Notes under the pieces: model-generated
Databases searched by the model: none
What the model saw: the letters and a program-made list of their open reading frames with translations, nothing else
What the model was told of the DNA's origin: nothing
Program-made: the position numbers and the translations under genes
Shown: positions 33,566-43,020 of the stretch, in pieces
How the letters are laid out: every line of letters starts with the position of its first letter
How positions within the stretch are numbered: position 1 is the stretch's first letter
NCBI RefSeq assembly: GCF_004295125.1
Contig: NZ_CP036170.1
Coordinates: forward strand, 1,607,501 to 1,671,500
Length of the DNA stretch: 64,000 nt
Source: [Clostridium] scindens ATCC 35704
GTDB taxonomy: Bacteria; Bacillota; Clostridia; Lachnospirales; Lachnospiraceae
Direction: 5' to 3'

Positions 33566-35548
33566 ATGAACCATATAGATAACTTATCAATTAATGCAAT
33601 TCGAGTTCTGTCTGCGGATGCGATTCAAAAAGCCAAGTCAGGACATCCAGGCCTGCCGCTCGGTGCTGCACCTATCGCTTATGAGTTATGGGCACACCAC
33701 ATGAATCATAATCCGGCGAATCCGGACTGGCGTAACAGAGACCGTTTTATTCTCTCTGGCGGACATGGATCTATGTTGTTATATTCTCTTCTGTATCTTT
33801 ACAGATATGGTGATATGACACTTGATGACCTTAAAGAATTCAGACGGCTGGATTCCAAGACTCCGGGACATCCGGAATACAGACATACAGTTGGTGTAGA
33901 AGCAACAACAGGACCGCTTGGTGCCGGTATGGGTATGGCTGTAGGTATGGCGATCGCAGAAAAGCATCTTGCTTCTGTATTCAATAAAGAGGGCTACCCG
34001 GTCATTGACCATTATACATATGCACTGGGTGGAGATGGATGTATGATGGAAGGAATTTCATCAGAGGCATTCTCACTGGCAGGCACACTTGGATTATCCA
34101 AACTGATCATCCTGTATGATTCTAACAATATCTCAATTGAAGGATCTACGGATATTGCATTTACAGAAGACGTACAGAAGAGAATGGAATCTTTTGGATT
34201 CCAGACTCTGGAAGTAGCAGACGGCAATGATATTGATGCAGTCGGAAAAGCAATTGAAGAAGCAAAAGCAGATACCGAACATCCATCATTCATTACGATT
34301 CATACAGAAATTGGATATGGATGCCCCAATAAGCAGGGAAAAGCAAGTGCACATGGAGAACCTCTGGGTGAAGAAAATGTGAAAGAGATGAAGGAAACTC
34401 TGGGATGGACTTCTCAGGAGCCGTTCTATGTTCCGGATGAAGTATATGCACATTATAAAGAATTAAGAGACGCTCTTGCAGAAAAAGAAGAAGAGTGGAA
34501 CAAGATGTATGCAGAATACTGCGAGAAATTCCCTGAAATGAAAGAACTCATGGAACAGTATTTTGAATGCGATTGTGAAGCAATCTTAAAAGATAACGAA
34601 GAATTCTGGAAGAGAGGAGAAAAGCCGGAAGCAACCAGAGCAATCTCCGGAAGAATTCTGAATACGATCAAGGATAGCGTTCCGAATCTTATGGGAGGTT
34701 CTGCTGACCTTGCTCCATCCAACAAGACATACCTGAATGATAAGGGAGATTTCTCGGCAGATTGCCCATCCGGCAGAAATATGCATTTTGGTGTAAGAGA
34801 GCTTGCAATGGGAGCAATTGGAAATGGTATGATGCTTCATGGAGGACTGCACAGCTATGTTGCAACGTTCTTTGTATTCAGCGATTACATTAAACCAATG
34901 GCACGTTTGTCTTCGATTATGAAGGTTCCGATGACTTATGTATATTCTCACGACAGTATCGGAGTTGGAGAAGACGGACCGACGCATGAACCGATCGAGC
35001 AGCTTGCAATGTTCCGTGCAATGCCGAACTTCCATGTGTTCAGACCATGTGATGCGGTTGAGACTGAGGCCGCATGGTATAGTGCATTGACATCAAAAGA
35101 AACACCAACTGCAATCGTACTGACCAGACAGAATCTGGCGCCAATGGCAGGCAGCAGTAAAGATGCTCTGAAGGGTGGTTATATTCTGGAAGACTGCGAA
35201 GGAACACCAGATATGATCCTGATCGCAACCGGATCTGAAGTAGAACTGGCAGCAGGAGCAAAGAGTGTACTTGAGGAAAAAGGTAAGAAAGTTCGTCTTG
35301 TATCCATGCCATGTGTGGATATCTTCGAGGAACAGACGGATGAATACAAAGAGAGGGTTCTTCCGAAGGACGTAACAAAGAGAGTATCTGTAGAGGCTCT
35401 GTCTACGTTCGGCTGGGACCGTTATGTCGGACCGGAGGGAAAAGCAATCGGTATGACAACCTTTGGCGCAAGCGGACCATACAAAACATTGTTTGAGTTT
35501 TTTGGATTTACGGTAGATGCAATCGTAGAGGCAGCAGAGAGTCTGTAA
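33566..35548 (+). CDS. tkt: Transketolase (full length)
   Basis: The 660-residue enzyme is complete. The N-terminal part has KSGHPGLPLGAAP, the thiamine-diphosphate motif GGDGCMMEGISSEA and SNNISIEG; the middle pyrimidine domain has VYSHDSIGVGEDGPTHEPIE. It shuttles two-carbon units between xylulose-5-phosphate and aldose phosphates. With the transaldolase-like protein it links the cluster to the non-oxidative pentose phosphate pathway. It closes the cluster; I see no strong terminator before the IS3-like sequence that begins within about 20 bases. Confidence 0.95.
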   Translation: MNHIDNLSINAIRVLSADAIQKAKSGHPGLPLGAAPIAYELWAHHMNHNPANPDWRNRDRFILSGGHGSMLLYSLLYLYRYGDMTLDDLKEFRRLDSKTPGHPEYRHTVGVEATTGPLGAGMGMAVGMAIAEKHLASVFNKEGYPVIDHYTYALGGDGCMMEGISSEAFSLAGTLGLSKLIILYDSNNISIEGSTDIAFTEDVQKRMESFGFQTLEVADGNDIDAVGKAIEEAKADTEHPSFITIHTEIGYGCPNKQGKASAHGEPLGEENVKEMKETLGWTSQEPFYVPDEVYAHYKELRDALAEKEEEWNKMYAEYCEKFPEMKELMEQYFECDCEAILKDNEEFWKRGEKPEATRAISGRILNTIKDSVPNLMGGSADLAPSNKTYLNDKGDFSADCPSGRNMHFGVRELAMGAIGNGMMLHGGLHSYVATFFVFSDYIKPMARLSSIMKVPMTYVYSHDSIGVGEDGPTHEPIEQLAMFRAMPNFHVFRPCDAVETEAAWYSALTSKETPTAIVLTRQNLAPMAGSSKDALKGGYILEDCEGTPDMILIATGSEVELAAGAKSVLEEKGKKVRLVSMPCVDIFEEQTDEYKERVLPKDVTKRVSVEALSTFGWDRYVGPEGKAIGMTTFGASGPYKTLFEFFGFTVDAIVEAAESL

Positions 35549-35565
35549 ATTCGATATAGAATATG

Positions 35566-36218
35566 ATATGATAAAAGGGGCTGTCGGGAAATGATATGCT
35601 CCCTTCTAGGTAGACAAGTGAAATAATAAAAACTTGTCACTTAGGAGGGAGCATACTTTATGTCAAAGTAGACGATATCTGCTAAAGATAAAATATCTGC
35701 GGTTATGCTATATTTTGAGGGAAATGTTTCCCAGCATCAATTGGCAGAACGGTTAGAGGTGAGTCTTGCTACTGTCCAACAATGGATTCGTAATTATGAA
35801 TCTATGGGGGAAGATGCATTTCTAATGAAACACTATAAACGATATTCAAAAGAACTGAAACTCCAAGCGGTGCAGGAATATTTGGCAGGCTATGGATCGC
35901 AAGGCGATATTTGCAAAAAATACGGAATTCGTTCAAAAAGCAAGTTGCAAAAGTGGATAAAGCAGTATAATGGTTATGAAGTCTTTAAATCATACGGAAC
36001 AGGAGGTTCCCAGATCATGACCAAGGGAAGAAAAACTAAATTTGAAGAACGAGTTGAAATAGTACAGTATTGCATCGCACATGACCGTAATTATGTCGAA
36101 ACAGCCAAACAATATCAGGTATCTTATCAACAGGCACGTAGTTACACTGTTAAATATGACGCTGGTGGGGTGGAAGTTTTAAGAGATAATCGTGGTAAAC
36201 GAAAAAATCATGATGAGA
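35566..36218 (+). mobile_element. IS3-family left end with broken OrfA
   Basis: After a GGGGCTGTCGGGAAATGA end-like sequence, a long inverted repeat centred near 35627 precedes AGGAGGGAG and ATG 35660. The frame reads MSK, then TAG (35669-35671), then continues as IS3 OrfA: KISAVMLYFEGNVSQHQLAE, LEVSLATVQQWIRNYESMG, a second HTH with YGIRSKSKLQKWIKQYNGYE, and a third repeat to GKRKNHDEM. OrfB and the right end are absent. The sequence then joins a VirD4 fragment in frame, so the predicted 225-residue ORF (35705-36382) is a chimera, not a real protein. Confidence 0.75.
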
Positions 36219-36794
36219 TGAGTAACCGCCCAAAAGACCCCAAGACCGCGCGGAACAAGAACGTGCTGGTGGTGGGCGGCTCCGGCTCCGGTAAGACCCG
36301 GTTTTTCATTAAGCCCAACCTCATGCAGTTCCACAGCTCGTATGTGGTCACTGACCCAAAAGGCAGCATCGCCGTCGAGTGAGGCAAACTCATGCTCTGC
36401 AATGGGTACAAGGTGAAAATCTTCAATTCCATCAACTTCAAAAAGTCCATGCACTACAACCCTTTCTCGTATATCCACAGCGAGAAGGATATTTTGAAGT
36501 TGGTAAATACCTTAATCTTCAACACCAAGGGGGACGGAAAATCCGGCGACGACTTTTGGCAGAAGGCGGGAACGCTGCTCTATACCGCCTTAATCGGCTA
36601 CATCCACTATGAAGCGCCCGAGGAGGAGCAGAATTCCGCAACGCTCATTGAGTTCATCAACGCCATGGAGGCGCGGAGGATGATGAGACCTTTGAGAACA
36701 ATGTGGATTTGGCCTTCAAGAAGCTGGGACAGCGGGAGCCGAATCACTTCGCCGTGCGGCAATATAAGAAATACAAGCTGGCGGCGGGAGATGT

Positions 36795-36815
<21 letters not shown>
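36219..36815 (+). pseudogene. VirD4/TraG-type coupling protein fragment
   Basis: This is a piece of the ATPase that couples relaxosome DNA to a conjugation channel: VLVVGGSGSGKTRFFIKPNL (Walker A) and SSYVVTDPKGSIAVE. A TGA at 36380-36382 replaces the expected Cys codon, then KVKIFNSINFKKSMHYNPFS and GDDFWQKAGTLLYTALIGYI follow. After a frameshift near 36670 the fragment reads FENNVDLAFKKLGQREPNHF and AVRQYKKYKLAAG before ending at an unrelated sequence. Its GC-richer codon use differs from the IS3 part. It is what remains of an integrative conjugative element of the Tn916/CTn type. Confidence 0.85.
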
Positions 36816-36997
<182 letters not shown>

Positions 36998-37431
36998 AAG
37001 AATATAAGTTTCAAAACCTATCTCAAAAATCACAATAATTTCCCCTTGATATGGCTGTTTTTCAAAATCCGTTTTGGGCAACTGTTCTTGCTTCATTTAC
37101 ACTTTCCACAATCGGAACAGACATTACAAATGAGCCGGCTTCCACACTTATCACAGTTGTTTCCATAAAACGGTACATATAATTCGTCTTTCGGAATATC
37201 TGCTCAAAACAGTCGGTAAGTTTCCATTCAATAGGCTTACCGACAGACTTCCACCAAAAATCAGATAAGCCCACAAAATTACCTGAAGAAGAAACAGCAG
37301 AATAAGGGTTGCCCGCCCTCGAATTTAGCCAGCCTCCCTTCTTTGTACCCGTTTCCGATACAAGTAATAAAACAATATGGAAAGTCCGGCAGGAAGTATT
37401 TTTGCCCCGCAGAAATCCCAAACATCTGATT
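36998..37431 (-). other. Degenerate stretch with zinc-ribbon and membrane-helix fragments
   Basis: No intact gene is visible in these 434 bases. On the minus strand one frame ends with DELYVPFYGNNCDKCGSRLI and CNVCSDCGKCK followed by a stop at about 37098, a clear CxxC-CxxC-CxxC tail, preceded by a TGA in the same frame. Another frame nearby encodes a hydrophobic helix (TLILLFLLQVILWAYLIFGG). These look like pieces of one decayed membrane protein with a zinc-ribbon tail. I cannot name it. Confidence 0.4.
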
Positions 37432-38358
37432 TTATTCCTCCTGTTCTGTGGGATTTACATGAACCATAATGTGTTTCGTATCCAGAAAGTGTGTTTCTAC
37501 ACTGTTATGAACGTGCTCTGCAATATCGTGGCTTTCACGCAGAGATTTATTGCCATCTACTTGAATTTCGGTATCAATATACACCTTGTTGCCGAACATA
37601 CGAGTATGAATCATATCTACACATATGACATCAGGTTGCGTTTCGATAAACTGTCTTAGTTCTGCTTCGTATTCCTCGCCACAGGAAGTATCAAGCATTT
37701 TTACAATAGCATCCTTTAAAATATCAAAGGATACCTTCAAAATAAACAGACAAATAACAAGACTTGTTATGCTGTCCATAATAGGAAAGCCAAGCATTGC
37801 TCCGCCGATACCAATTAGCGAGCCTACTGAAGAAAACGCATCGGAACGATGATGCCACGCATCTGCCATAAAAGCGGCAGAGCCGATAAGTTTTGCGTAG
37901 TGGCGGGTGTACCAATACATAGCTTCCTTGCCGACAATAGAAATAATTGCCGCAATTAAAGCAATAACACCGGGGACTGCCAGTGAGCCATAATTGCCCG
38001 AAATAATGTTTTGCAGTCCAACCTTACCAACACCCAAGCCTGTTACCATAAGCAATAGACCCAAAAACAGCGACGCTACACATTCTATACGCTCATGTCC
38101 GTAAGGGTGGGAATTATCAGGCGCTTTTTTAGAAATTTTCACGCCGATAAAGGCAATTATTGTTGTAAGCACATCCGAAAATGAATGAATAGCATCGGAA
38201 ATCATAGCCCTTGAATGTCCAAAAATTCCGGCAAAGAGCTTAAAACCCGATAAAACAGCATTTCCGATAACGCTCACTAATGATAAGTTTCTGATTACTT
38301 TTGCTTCGTTGACGGCGCACCCGTCATTTTTTGTGTTTACTTCTTTTTTGGTTGTCAT
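37432..38358 (-). CDS. Cation diffusion facilitator (CDF) family transporter, probable Co/Ni exporter
   Basis: The 308-residue protein has six membrane helices and a cytoplasmic C-terminal domain. Metal-site residues are visible in helix 2 (SDAIHSFSDVLTT) and helix 5 (ADAWHHRSDAFSS, H-x3-D), and KISKKAPDNSHPYGHERIE is the usual loop after helix 2. The C-terminal part (VDMIHTRMFGNKVYIDTEIQ) is the dimerisation domain. It exports divalent metal. A NiCo riboswitch in its leader points to cobalt or nickel. ATG 38358 follows AAGGAGG. Confidence 0.93.
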   Translation of the reverse strand: MTTKKEVNTKNDGCAVNEAKVIRNLSLVSVIGNAVLSGFKLFAGIFGHSRAMISDAIHSFSDVLTTIIAFIGVKISKKAPDNSHPYGHERIECVASLFLGLLLMVTGLGVGKVGLQNIISGNYGSLAVPGVIALIAAIISIVGKEAMYWYTRHYAKLIGSAAFMADAWHHRSDAFSSVGSLIGIGGAMLGFPIMDSITSLVICLFILKVSFDILKDAIVKMLDTSCGEEYEAELRQFIETQPDVICVDMIHTRMFGNKVYIDTEIQVDGNKSLRESHDIAEHVHNSVETHFLDTKHIMVHVNPTEQEE

Positions 38359-38445
38359 AAAAGAATCCTCCTTGTTCTGCTTTAATGCAGATGTGATTTT
38401 TCTCTTATAGGCACCCCATTTGAGATAGTGCGTTCACACAGATAT

Positions 38446-38487
38446 AAAAAACACACCTGTGGAACATACAACTGTCCCACAGATGTG
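38446..38487 (-). terminator. Riboswitch-controlled terminator of the CDF gene
   Basis: On the minus strand CACATCTGTGG (38487-38477) pairs with CCACAGGTGTG (38462-38452) and six U follow. The 5' arm is also part of the riboswitch aptamer, so ligand binding should prevent this terminator from forming and switch the gene on. Confidence 0.88.
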
Positions 38488-38556
38488 CTGAAATTGCAAT
38501 CTGCTGCCACAAAAGCGGCCCGGCCCCATGACCTAAAGGTTCATCGCCTGCTCAGT
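38471..38556 (-). promoter_or_regulatory. NiCo (cobalt/nickel) riboswitch aptamer
   Basis: The minus strand reads ACTGAGCAGGC, a GATGAACC/GGTCAT stem, GGGGCCGGGCCGC, GTGGCAGCAGAT and ends GCACATCTGTGGGACAGT. These conserved blocks, in this order, are those of the czcD/NiCo riboswitch, which binds Co2+ and Ni2+ at a four-way junction; ACTG and CAGT close the first stem. It lies 112 bases upstream of a CDF metal exporter, its standard target, and overlaps a terminator in the arrangement of an on-switch. Confidence 0.93.
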
Positions 38557-38612
38557 TTGTACTGTTGATCTCGCATTCCTTTTGGAATGTAATGCAGTGC
38601 AAAGAATTTTTT

Positions 38613-38641
38613 ATTATACTATATACATATTAAATTGTCAA
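38613..38641 (-). promoter_or_regulatory. Consensus promoter of the NiCo-CDF transcript
   Basis: On the minus strand TTGACA (38641-38636) and TATAAT (38618-38613) are separated by 17 bases. Transcription should start near 38606, about 50 bases before the aptamer. Confidence 0.88.
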
Positions 38642-38764
38642 TAATTTTCTTGATTTTTCGTGAATTTCCGTAGTTTTTGCTGTAATCTATAATATGTTTT
38701 TGTCGTATTTCTTCTTGTGCTTTCTGTTGAAAAAGATATAAAACGCAACAATCAAAGTTCTGTT

Positions 38765-39133
38765 TTATAACCATATTGCTTTCACAATCAGCCATACAAT
38801 CAATACCCAAATCAGTATCACAGGTATCGCATAATACCATTTCTTTGGCTTTCCGTTATCCCATAGACCTTCTGACTCAATCTTGCTTTGCTCCCAGATA
38901 TCCCTTGGAATAAATTTAACTGTCATTGCCACAAGCAAAGGCAATACAATTATATCATCCAAATATCCCAGTATAGGTACAAAGTCCGAAACTAAATCAA
39001 CAGGAGATAATGCATATCCTACTGTCAAACCTGCAAATATTTTTGCAATGACCGGTGTTTCTTTCTTCTTTAATGCAATAAATACCCCTGGTACGTCTTT
39101 CTTTAACTTCTTGGTTTTATCTTTTATACTCAA
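38765..39133 (-). CDS. YkvA-like DUF1232 membrane protein
   Basis: The 122-residue protein contains the DUF1232 core GYALSPVDLVSDFVPILGYL followed by DDIIVLPLLVAM, and a C-terminal membrane helix (VILIWVLIVWLIVKAIWL). The function of the family is unknown. The frame opens at 39148, but that TTG overlaps the ribosome site; TTG 39133 lies 8 bases after GGAGG, so I start there. It directly follows the second ABC transporter gene and probably ends the MarR-ABC-ABC operon. Confidence 0.82.
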   Translation of the reverse strand: MSIKDKTKKLKKDVPGVFIALKKKETPVIAKIFAGLTVGYALSPVDLVSDFVPILGYLDDIIVLPLLVAMTVKFIPRDIWEQSKIESEGLWDNGKPKKWYYAIPVILIWVLIVWLIVKAIWL

Positions 39134-39148
39134 ATTATCATCCTCCAA

Positions 39149-40801
39149 TCATTTGATTGCAATCTGTCGTCCGCCCGTCTGTTGATATAGTCTGTGGGAA
39201 ATAGAGATTACTGTCCGATTTTCCGATGCTCTTTTCAGAACTTTCAACACAGACTGTTCTGTATCAGCATCTAAATTGGCAGTTATCTCATCCAGCAACA
39301 GCAGTTTCGGTTCTGAAGCGATTGCACGTGCAATGGACAAGAGCTGCCATTGCCCCTGCGAAAAAAGAGAGGAAGTACACGGTGTATTATAGCCTTTTTC
39401 TAATTTACAGATTGTGCTGTGTAACCCAACCGTAATTGCAGCCTTTTCTGCCATTTCTCGGTTAATTGATTCATCAAATAGGGTAATTTGCTCCAAAACG
39501 GTCCCAGGAATCATTCTAAAATGCTGTTCTACATATCCGAAGAACTTTCGTTTTATGTTATCAGGTAACTTGGAAGCGTCTTGACCATATATAAACACAT
39601 TGCCTGAATCTGCTTTATATTGACCCAAAAGCAATTTGAAAATCGTGCTTTTTCCTGCTCCGGTTCTTCCGGATAAAGTGATTTGTTCCCCAGTATTTAT
39701 TGTTAAGCTCAAATTGTTTAATATGGTGGAATTGGGCTCATATCCGAATGTGACATTCTGCAATTCCACGCAGGCACGATTACTTTCCATCAGCATATTC
39801 AAGTCTATATTTTCATCTGTTTCAAAACGCTCATCCAAAGATAAAAATTCATCAATACGATGTACGCCTGCTACGGCAGACTGTATGGTCTGAATTTCCA
39901 TTCCGATACTTTCAAGTGGTCCAAAAATAGAACTGATATAATTGATAACTGCGACTGCCGTACCTACCGACATACCGAAAAAGCTTTGAATCCCGGGAAC
40001 ACCGGTTGCCGAAAGCAGCATAACTACTGCAACAACGAAAGCGTTAATAATCAAAATGATTGGAGAATAGACTGCATCATAGAAATTGGTCTTTTCTACT
40101 GCATTATAACTGTCCTGTATATGTTTATCATAGACTTCACACATATATTTTTCTTTACGAAGCGAATGAATTGTGCGAATAGATTTAATCGTTTCAGGAA
40201 CATGGTTTGTCGCTTTTTCTACTGCAATACGATTGTCAATCTGAGCTGCCAACATTCGCTTTTGTACCATACGGGTAAATAGAAATATTAACGGTGTCAG
40301 CAATAATAAAACAAGTGCCAGTCCTTTGTTCTTAATGAAAAGAATAGCAAAAATGCTAATCACTTTGCAGGCATCTGCAAACATACTGATGATACCGGAT
40401 GTGAATAAAGACTCTACGGTATCAACATCATTTACAAACCGTGAGACTACAGCACCCGGCTCTTGCTTTACGAACATATCTGCCGGAAGATTGGAAAACT
40501 TTTCACAAAGGGTACTCCTCAGCCCGTGGGTAATCTTCTGCCCGAAAACAACTAATAGACTTTCTCTTAAAGAGTCAAGGATACTTGTTAAAGCCAACAA
40601 TACAAAATATGAAATTGCCAAGGGAATGGTAACAGTGCTGCCGGATGTCAACAGATTGATTATCTGTTCCAAGACTAACGGAGGTAAAAGAGCACTTATT
40701 ACGGCTCCGACAACAGTAATTATAATTCCCAATGACAGGAGCTTATTCAGCTTCATTACATTCTGAGTGACTTGTATCAAACCCAACTTTTTCACTTTCA
40801 A
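39149..40801 (-). CDS. ABC exporter half-transporter (second subunit)
   Basis: The 550-residue protein joins a six-helix type I exporter membrane domain to an ATPase domain: Walker A GRTGAGKST, Q-loop near FFGYVEQHFRMIPG, signature region SLFSQGQWQLLSIARAI (signature LSGGQ reads FSQGQ) and Walker B LLLLDEITANLD. A Glu is present after the Walker B Asp. The TTG start at 40801 has GAAGGAGG 8 bases upstream; the gene overlaps its partner by 59 bases. The altered signature suggests an asymmetric heterodimer with the first subunit. Probable drug or peptide export. Confidence 0.9.
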   Translation of the reverse strand: MKVKKLGLIQVTQNVMKLNKLLSLGIIITVVGAVISALLPPLVLEQIINLLTSGSTVTIPLAISYFVLLALTSILDSLRESLLVVFGQKITHGLRSTLCEKFSNLPADMFVKQEPGAVVSRFVNDVDTVESLFTSGIISMFADACKVISIFAILFIKNKGLALVLLLLTPLIFLFTRMVQKRMLAAQIDNRIAVEKATNHVPETIKSIRTIHSLRKEKYMCEVYDKHIQDSYNAVEKTNFYDAVYSPIILIINAFVVAVVMLLSATGVPGIQSFFGMSVGTAVAVINYISSIFGPLESIGMEIQTIQSAVAGVHRIDEFLSLDERFETDENIDLNMLMESNRACVELQNVTFGYEPNSTILNNLSLTINTGEQITLSGRTGAGKSTIFKLLLGQYKADSGNVFIYGQDASKLPDNIKRKFFGYVEQHFRMIPGTVLEQITLFDESINREMAEKAAITVGLHSTICKLEKGYNTPCTSSLFSQGQWQLLSIARAIASEPKLLLLDEITANLDADTEQSVLKVLKRASENRTVISISHRLYQQTGGRQIAIK

Positions 40802-42533
40802 AATCGCTTCCTCCTTCCTGAAGATTATAGATGTCGGAATATTCGCTACAACTGTTCATAAGCTCCTTGTGTGTGCCGACGGTTGTCGTTCCGTTTTCTA
40901 TCCAAATGATTTTATCCAACTGCGGAAAAAGATAAAGACGATGGGAAATCAGAATCACAATGCTGTTTTTCGCTAATTCCTGCAAATGCTGAAAAATTTT
41001 CATTTCTGTTTGTCTGTCCAAAGCAGAAAATGGGTCATCCAATATCAGCAACGGTCTTGGATGCGCCAAGGTTCGTGCTAATCCGATACGTGCCTGTTGA
41101 CCGCCGGAAAGACGAACACCTCCATTGCCGATAAAAGTATTCATGCCATCCGGCATTTTAGAAATTTCTTCATCTATGCAAACCGCCTTTAATAATGGTT
41201 CTATCTCTGTGTTTTTCCCTAACAGGATATTGTTCTGAATCGTTTCGCTTAATAGTTCAGGGTCGTGACCGAGATAACCGACTGTTTTACTTCGCCGTAC
41301 ATTGGAAAACTCTGAAAGCTCTTTCTTTCCAAAGCGAATACTGCCCTGATACGGATGTTCACACAGAAATGCCTGACCAAGTGTTGTCTTGCCGCAGGCA
41401 ACTGCTCCTGTAACTCCGATGATTTCTCCGGGCCTTGCACTAAACGAAAGCCCACTGAATATTGACTCGTTTTCAAAATAGGATACCCCTAAGTCCCGCA
41501 CTTCTAATGTATCGGGAGACACTATACATTCTGCTACTTGGTCTGGCACAAGTTTCATAAGTGGCTTGATGCGTTTCCAGGATACCTCTGCTTTTTGAAC
41601 AGCATTGAACAACTTTGCCGCTTTTGAGGATTTTATTGCTAATTTCGTAAAACAGGAGATAAAGGTTGTAAACACAGCAATATCCCAGCTTGTCCATCCG
41701 TTACCCAGTATGTTTCTGCTTCCGAAATAGATAATGAATAAAACACTAACCATTGAAATAATTTGATAAATAGGCGGCATAGCTGCTACCCAAATATTTG
41801 CTTTCACAGCAGACTTTTCATAATCATTTAAATGCTCCTCAAACGCAATATTTCTTTGCGTTTCACACCCAAATACACGATACGTCAAAGCATTTGAGAC
41901 ACGGTCAAGGATTATGGCATTCAGTCGCCCACGGCTTTCTTGCGCCGCCGCTCCGTTTCTCTGCACAACAACCTTTAGCTTTTCAGCTATATAATAGGAA
42001 ATCGGCGGAAAAATCAAACTGATTAAGGCTAATCGCCAATCGTATGTAAAGAGCAGAACAATATATGCGGCTAAAGCCACGCCCGTATCAAATACCTCGG
42101 TTGTAAACTTTCGCATACCCTCTGAGCAGGCGTCAACATCGGAGATGGCTTTGGTTATGATATTACCTATATTTTCACTTTCCAGTTCGGCTCTGGAATG
42201 GTGTATCAGCGTTCTGTATAGAATCTGTTTCATATTACGGTTGATATGATTTCCAAAGCGTCGCACATAAAAGCGTTTCATATAGCGGGCGAGCTGGACA
42301 ACGGCTATCACGACCATATAGGCAACAACCAACCTCAACATATCGGAGAATGTCTTTGCTTTACCGAATATGTCAAATAAACATTGTGCTAATTTACCCT
42401 CAAACCAAGGACTGGCAAGCAGTCCTATATTATATATAATGCCTGTTATTGTTATAGCCAAAAGTATGCTCCATTCGGCTTTAAAATAGGACGAAAGCTT
42501 GTCTGGCTGCTTTACCACATTTTTTTGCTTCAT
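40743..42533 (-). CDS. ABC exporter half-transporter (first subunit)
   Basis: The 596-residue protein has a type I exporter membrane domain and an ATPase with Walker A GAVACGKTT, signature RLSGGQQARIGLARTL and Walker B LLILDDPFSALD (Asp in place of the catalytic Glu). Degenerate catalytic residues on one side are normal in heterodimeric ABC exporters such as BmrCD or TM287/288. ATG 42533 overlaps the stop of the MarR gene (ATGA), so the three genes are translationally coupled. The substrate is unknown; MarR control suggests a toxic small molecule. Confidence 0.92.
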   Translation of the reverse strand: MKQKNVVKQPDKLSSYFKAEWSILLAITITGIIYNIGLLASPWFEGKLAQCLFDIFGKAKTFSDMLRLVVAYMVVIAVVQLARYMKRFYVRRFGNHINRNMKQILYRTLIHHSRAELESENIGNIITKAISDVDACSEGMRKFTTEVFDTGVALAAYIVLLFTYDWRLALISLIFPPISYYIAEKLKVVVQRNGAAAQESRGRLNAIILDRVSNALTYRVFGCETQRNIAFEEHLNDYEKSAVKANIWVAAMPPIYQIISMVSVLFIIYFGSRNILGNGWTSWDIAVFTTFISCFTKLAIKSSKAAKLFNAVQKAEVSWKRIKPLMKLVPDQVAECIVSPDTLEVRDLGVSYFENESIFSGLSFSARPGEIIGVTGAVACGKTTLGQAFLCEHPYQGSIRFGKKELSEFSNVRRSKTVGYLGHDPELLSETIQNNILLGKNTEIEPLLKAVCIDEEISKMPDGMNTFIGNGGVRLSGGQQARIGLARTLAHPRPLLILDDPFSALDRQTEMKIFQHLQELAKNSIVILISHRLYLFPQLDKIIWIENGTTTVGTHKELMNSCSEYSDIYNLQEGGSDFESEKVGFDTSHSECNEAE

Positions 42534-43003
42534 TCTAACGTATCTCCGACTTGTAATTTCGAGGTAACATTCGGAAAACCATTTCTGCTCTCACGCTTTG
42601 AACGCTCATATAATGTATTTAAAACTTGGCAGAAATATGTTCTTTCATCTTCGGGTAGTTCGGCTAAGAGCCATTCGTAAAAGACAGCTTCAATGCCTGC
42701 TTTTGAATTTCTCAACTTCTCTGCTTTTTCGGTAGCATATAATAATTGGCTCCTTCCATCCTGCGGATTTTTCTCACGAGTAAGAAACCCTTTTGCCTCT
42801 AAACTGGCGGCTCTGCGAGCAGCAGCACCTTTGTCAATTTTTAATTTTTCTCTTATTTCCGCTTGTGTAATGCCCGGATTGTTCCGTACCAGATGAATAA
42901 AATCAAATTCGGCTGTTCCGATTCCTTCTTCTCTCATAGTATGAAGCGTGAGCTTGGAAACCTCACGAGCTATTTTCGTGATCTGTCGTTTTGATGCGTC
43001 CAA
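42530..43003 (-). CDS. MarR family transcriptional regulator
   Basis: The 157-residue protein has the MarR winged helix: NNPGITQAEIREKLKIDKGA, AARRAASLEAKGFLTREKNP and QDGRSQLLYATEKAE, the wing. It starts at TTG 43003 behind AAGGAGGT. Its promoter has a long perfect palindrome just upstream of the start codon, so autorepression and ligand-released control of the two ABC genes are likely. Confidence 0.92.
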   Translation of the reverse strand: MDASKRQITKIAREVSKLTLHTMREEGIGTAEFDFIHLVRNNPGITQAEIREKLKIDKGAAARRAASLEAKGFLTREKNPQDGRSQLLYATEKAEKLRNSKAGIEAVFYEWLLAELPEDERTYFCQVLNTLYERSKRESRNGFPNVTSKLQVGDTLE

Positions 43004-43020
43004 AGTGCGACCTCCTTTTT

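Noticed and set aside
33566-35548. Steroid side-chain cleavage (desmolase DesAB) transketolase of C. scindens
   Set aside because: DesA and DesB are two separate half-length genes beside a steroid dehydrogenase; this is one full-length transketolase beside xylulokinase and sugar transport genes.
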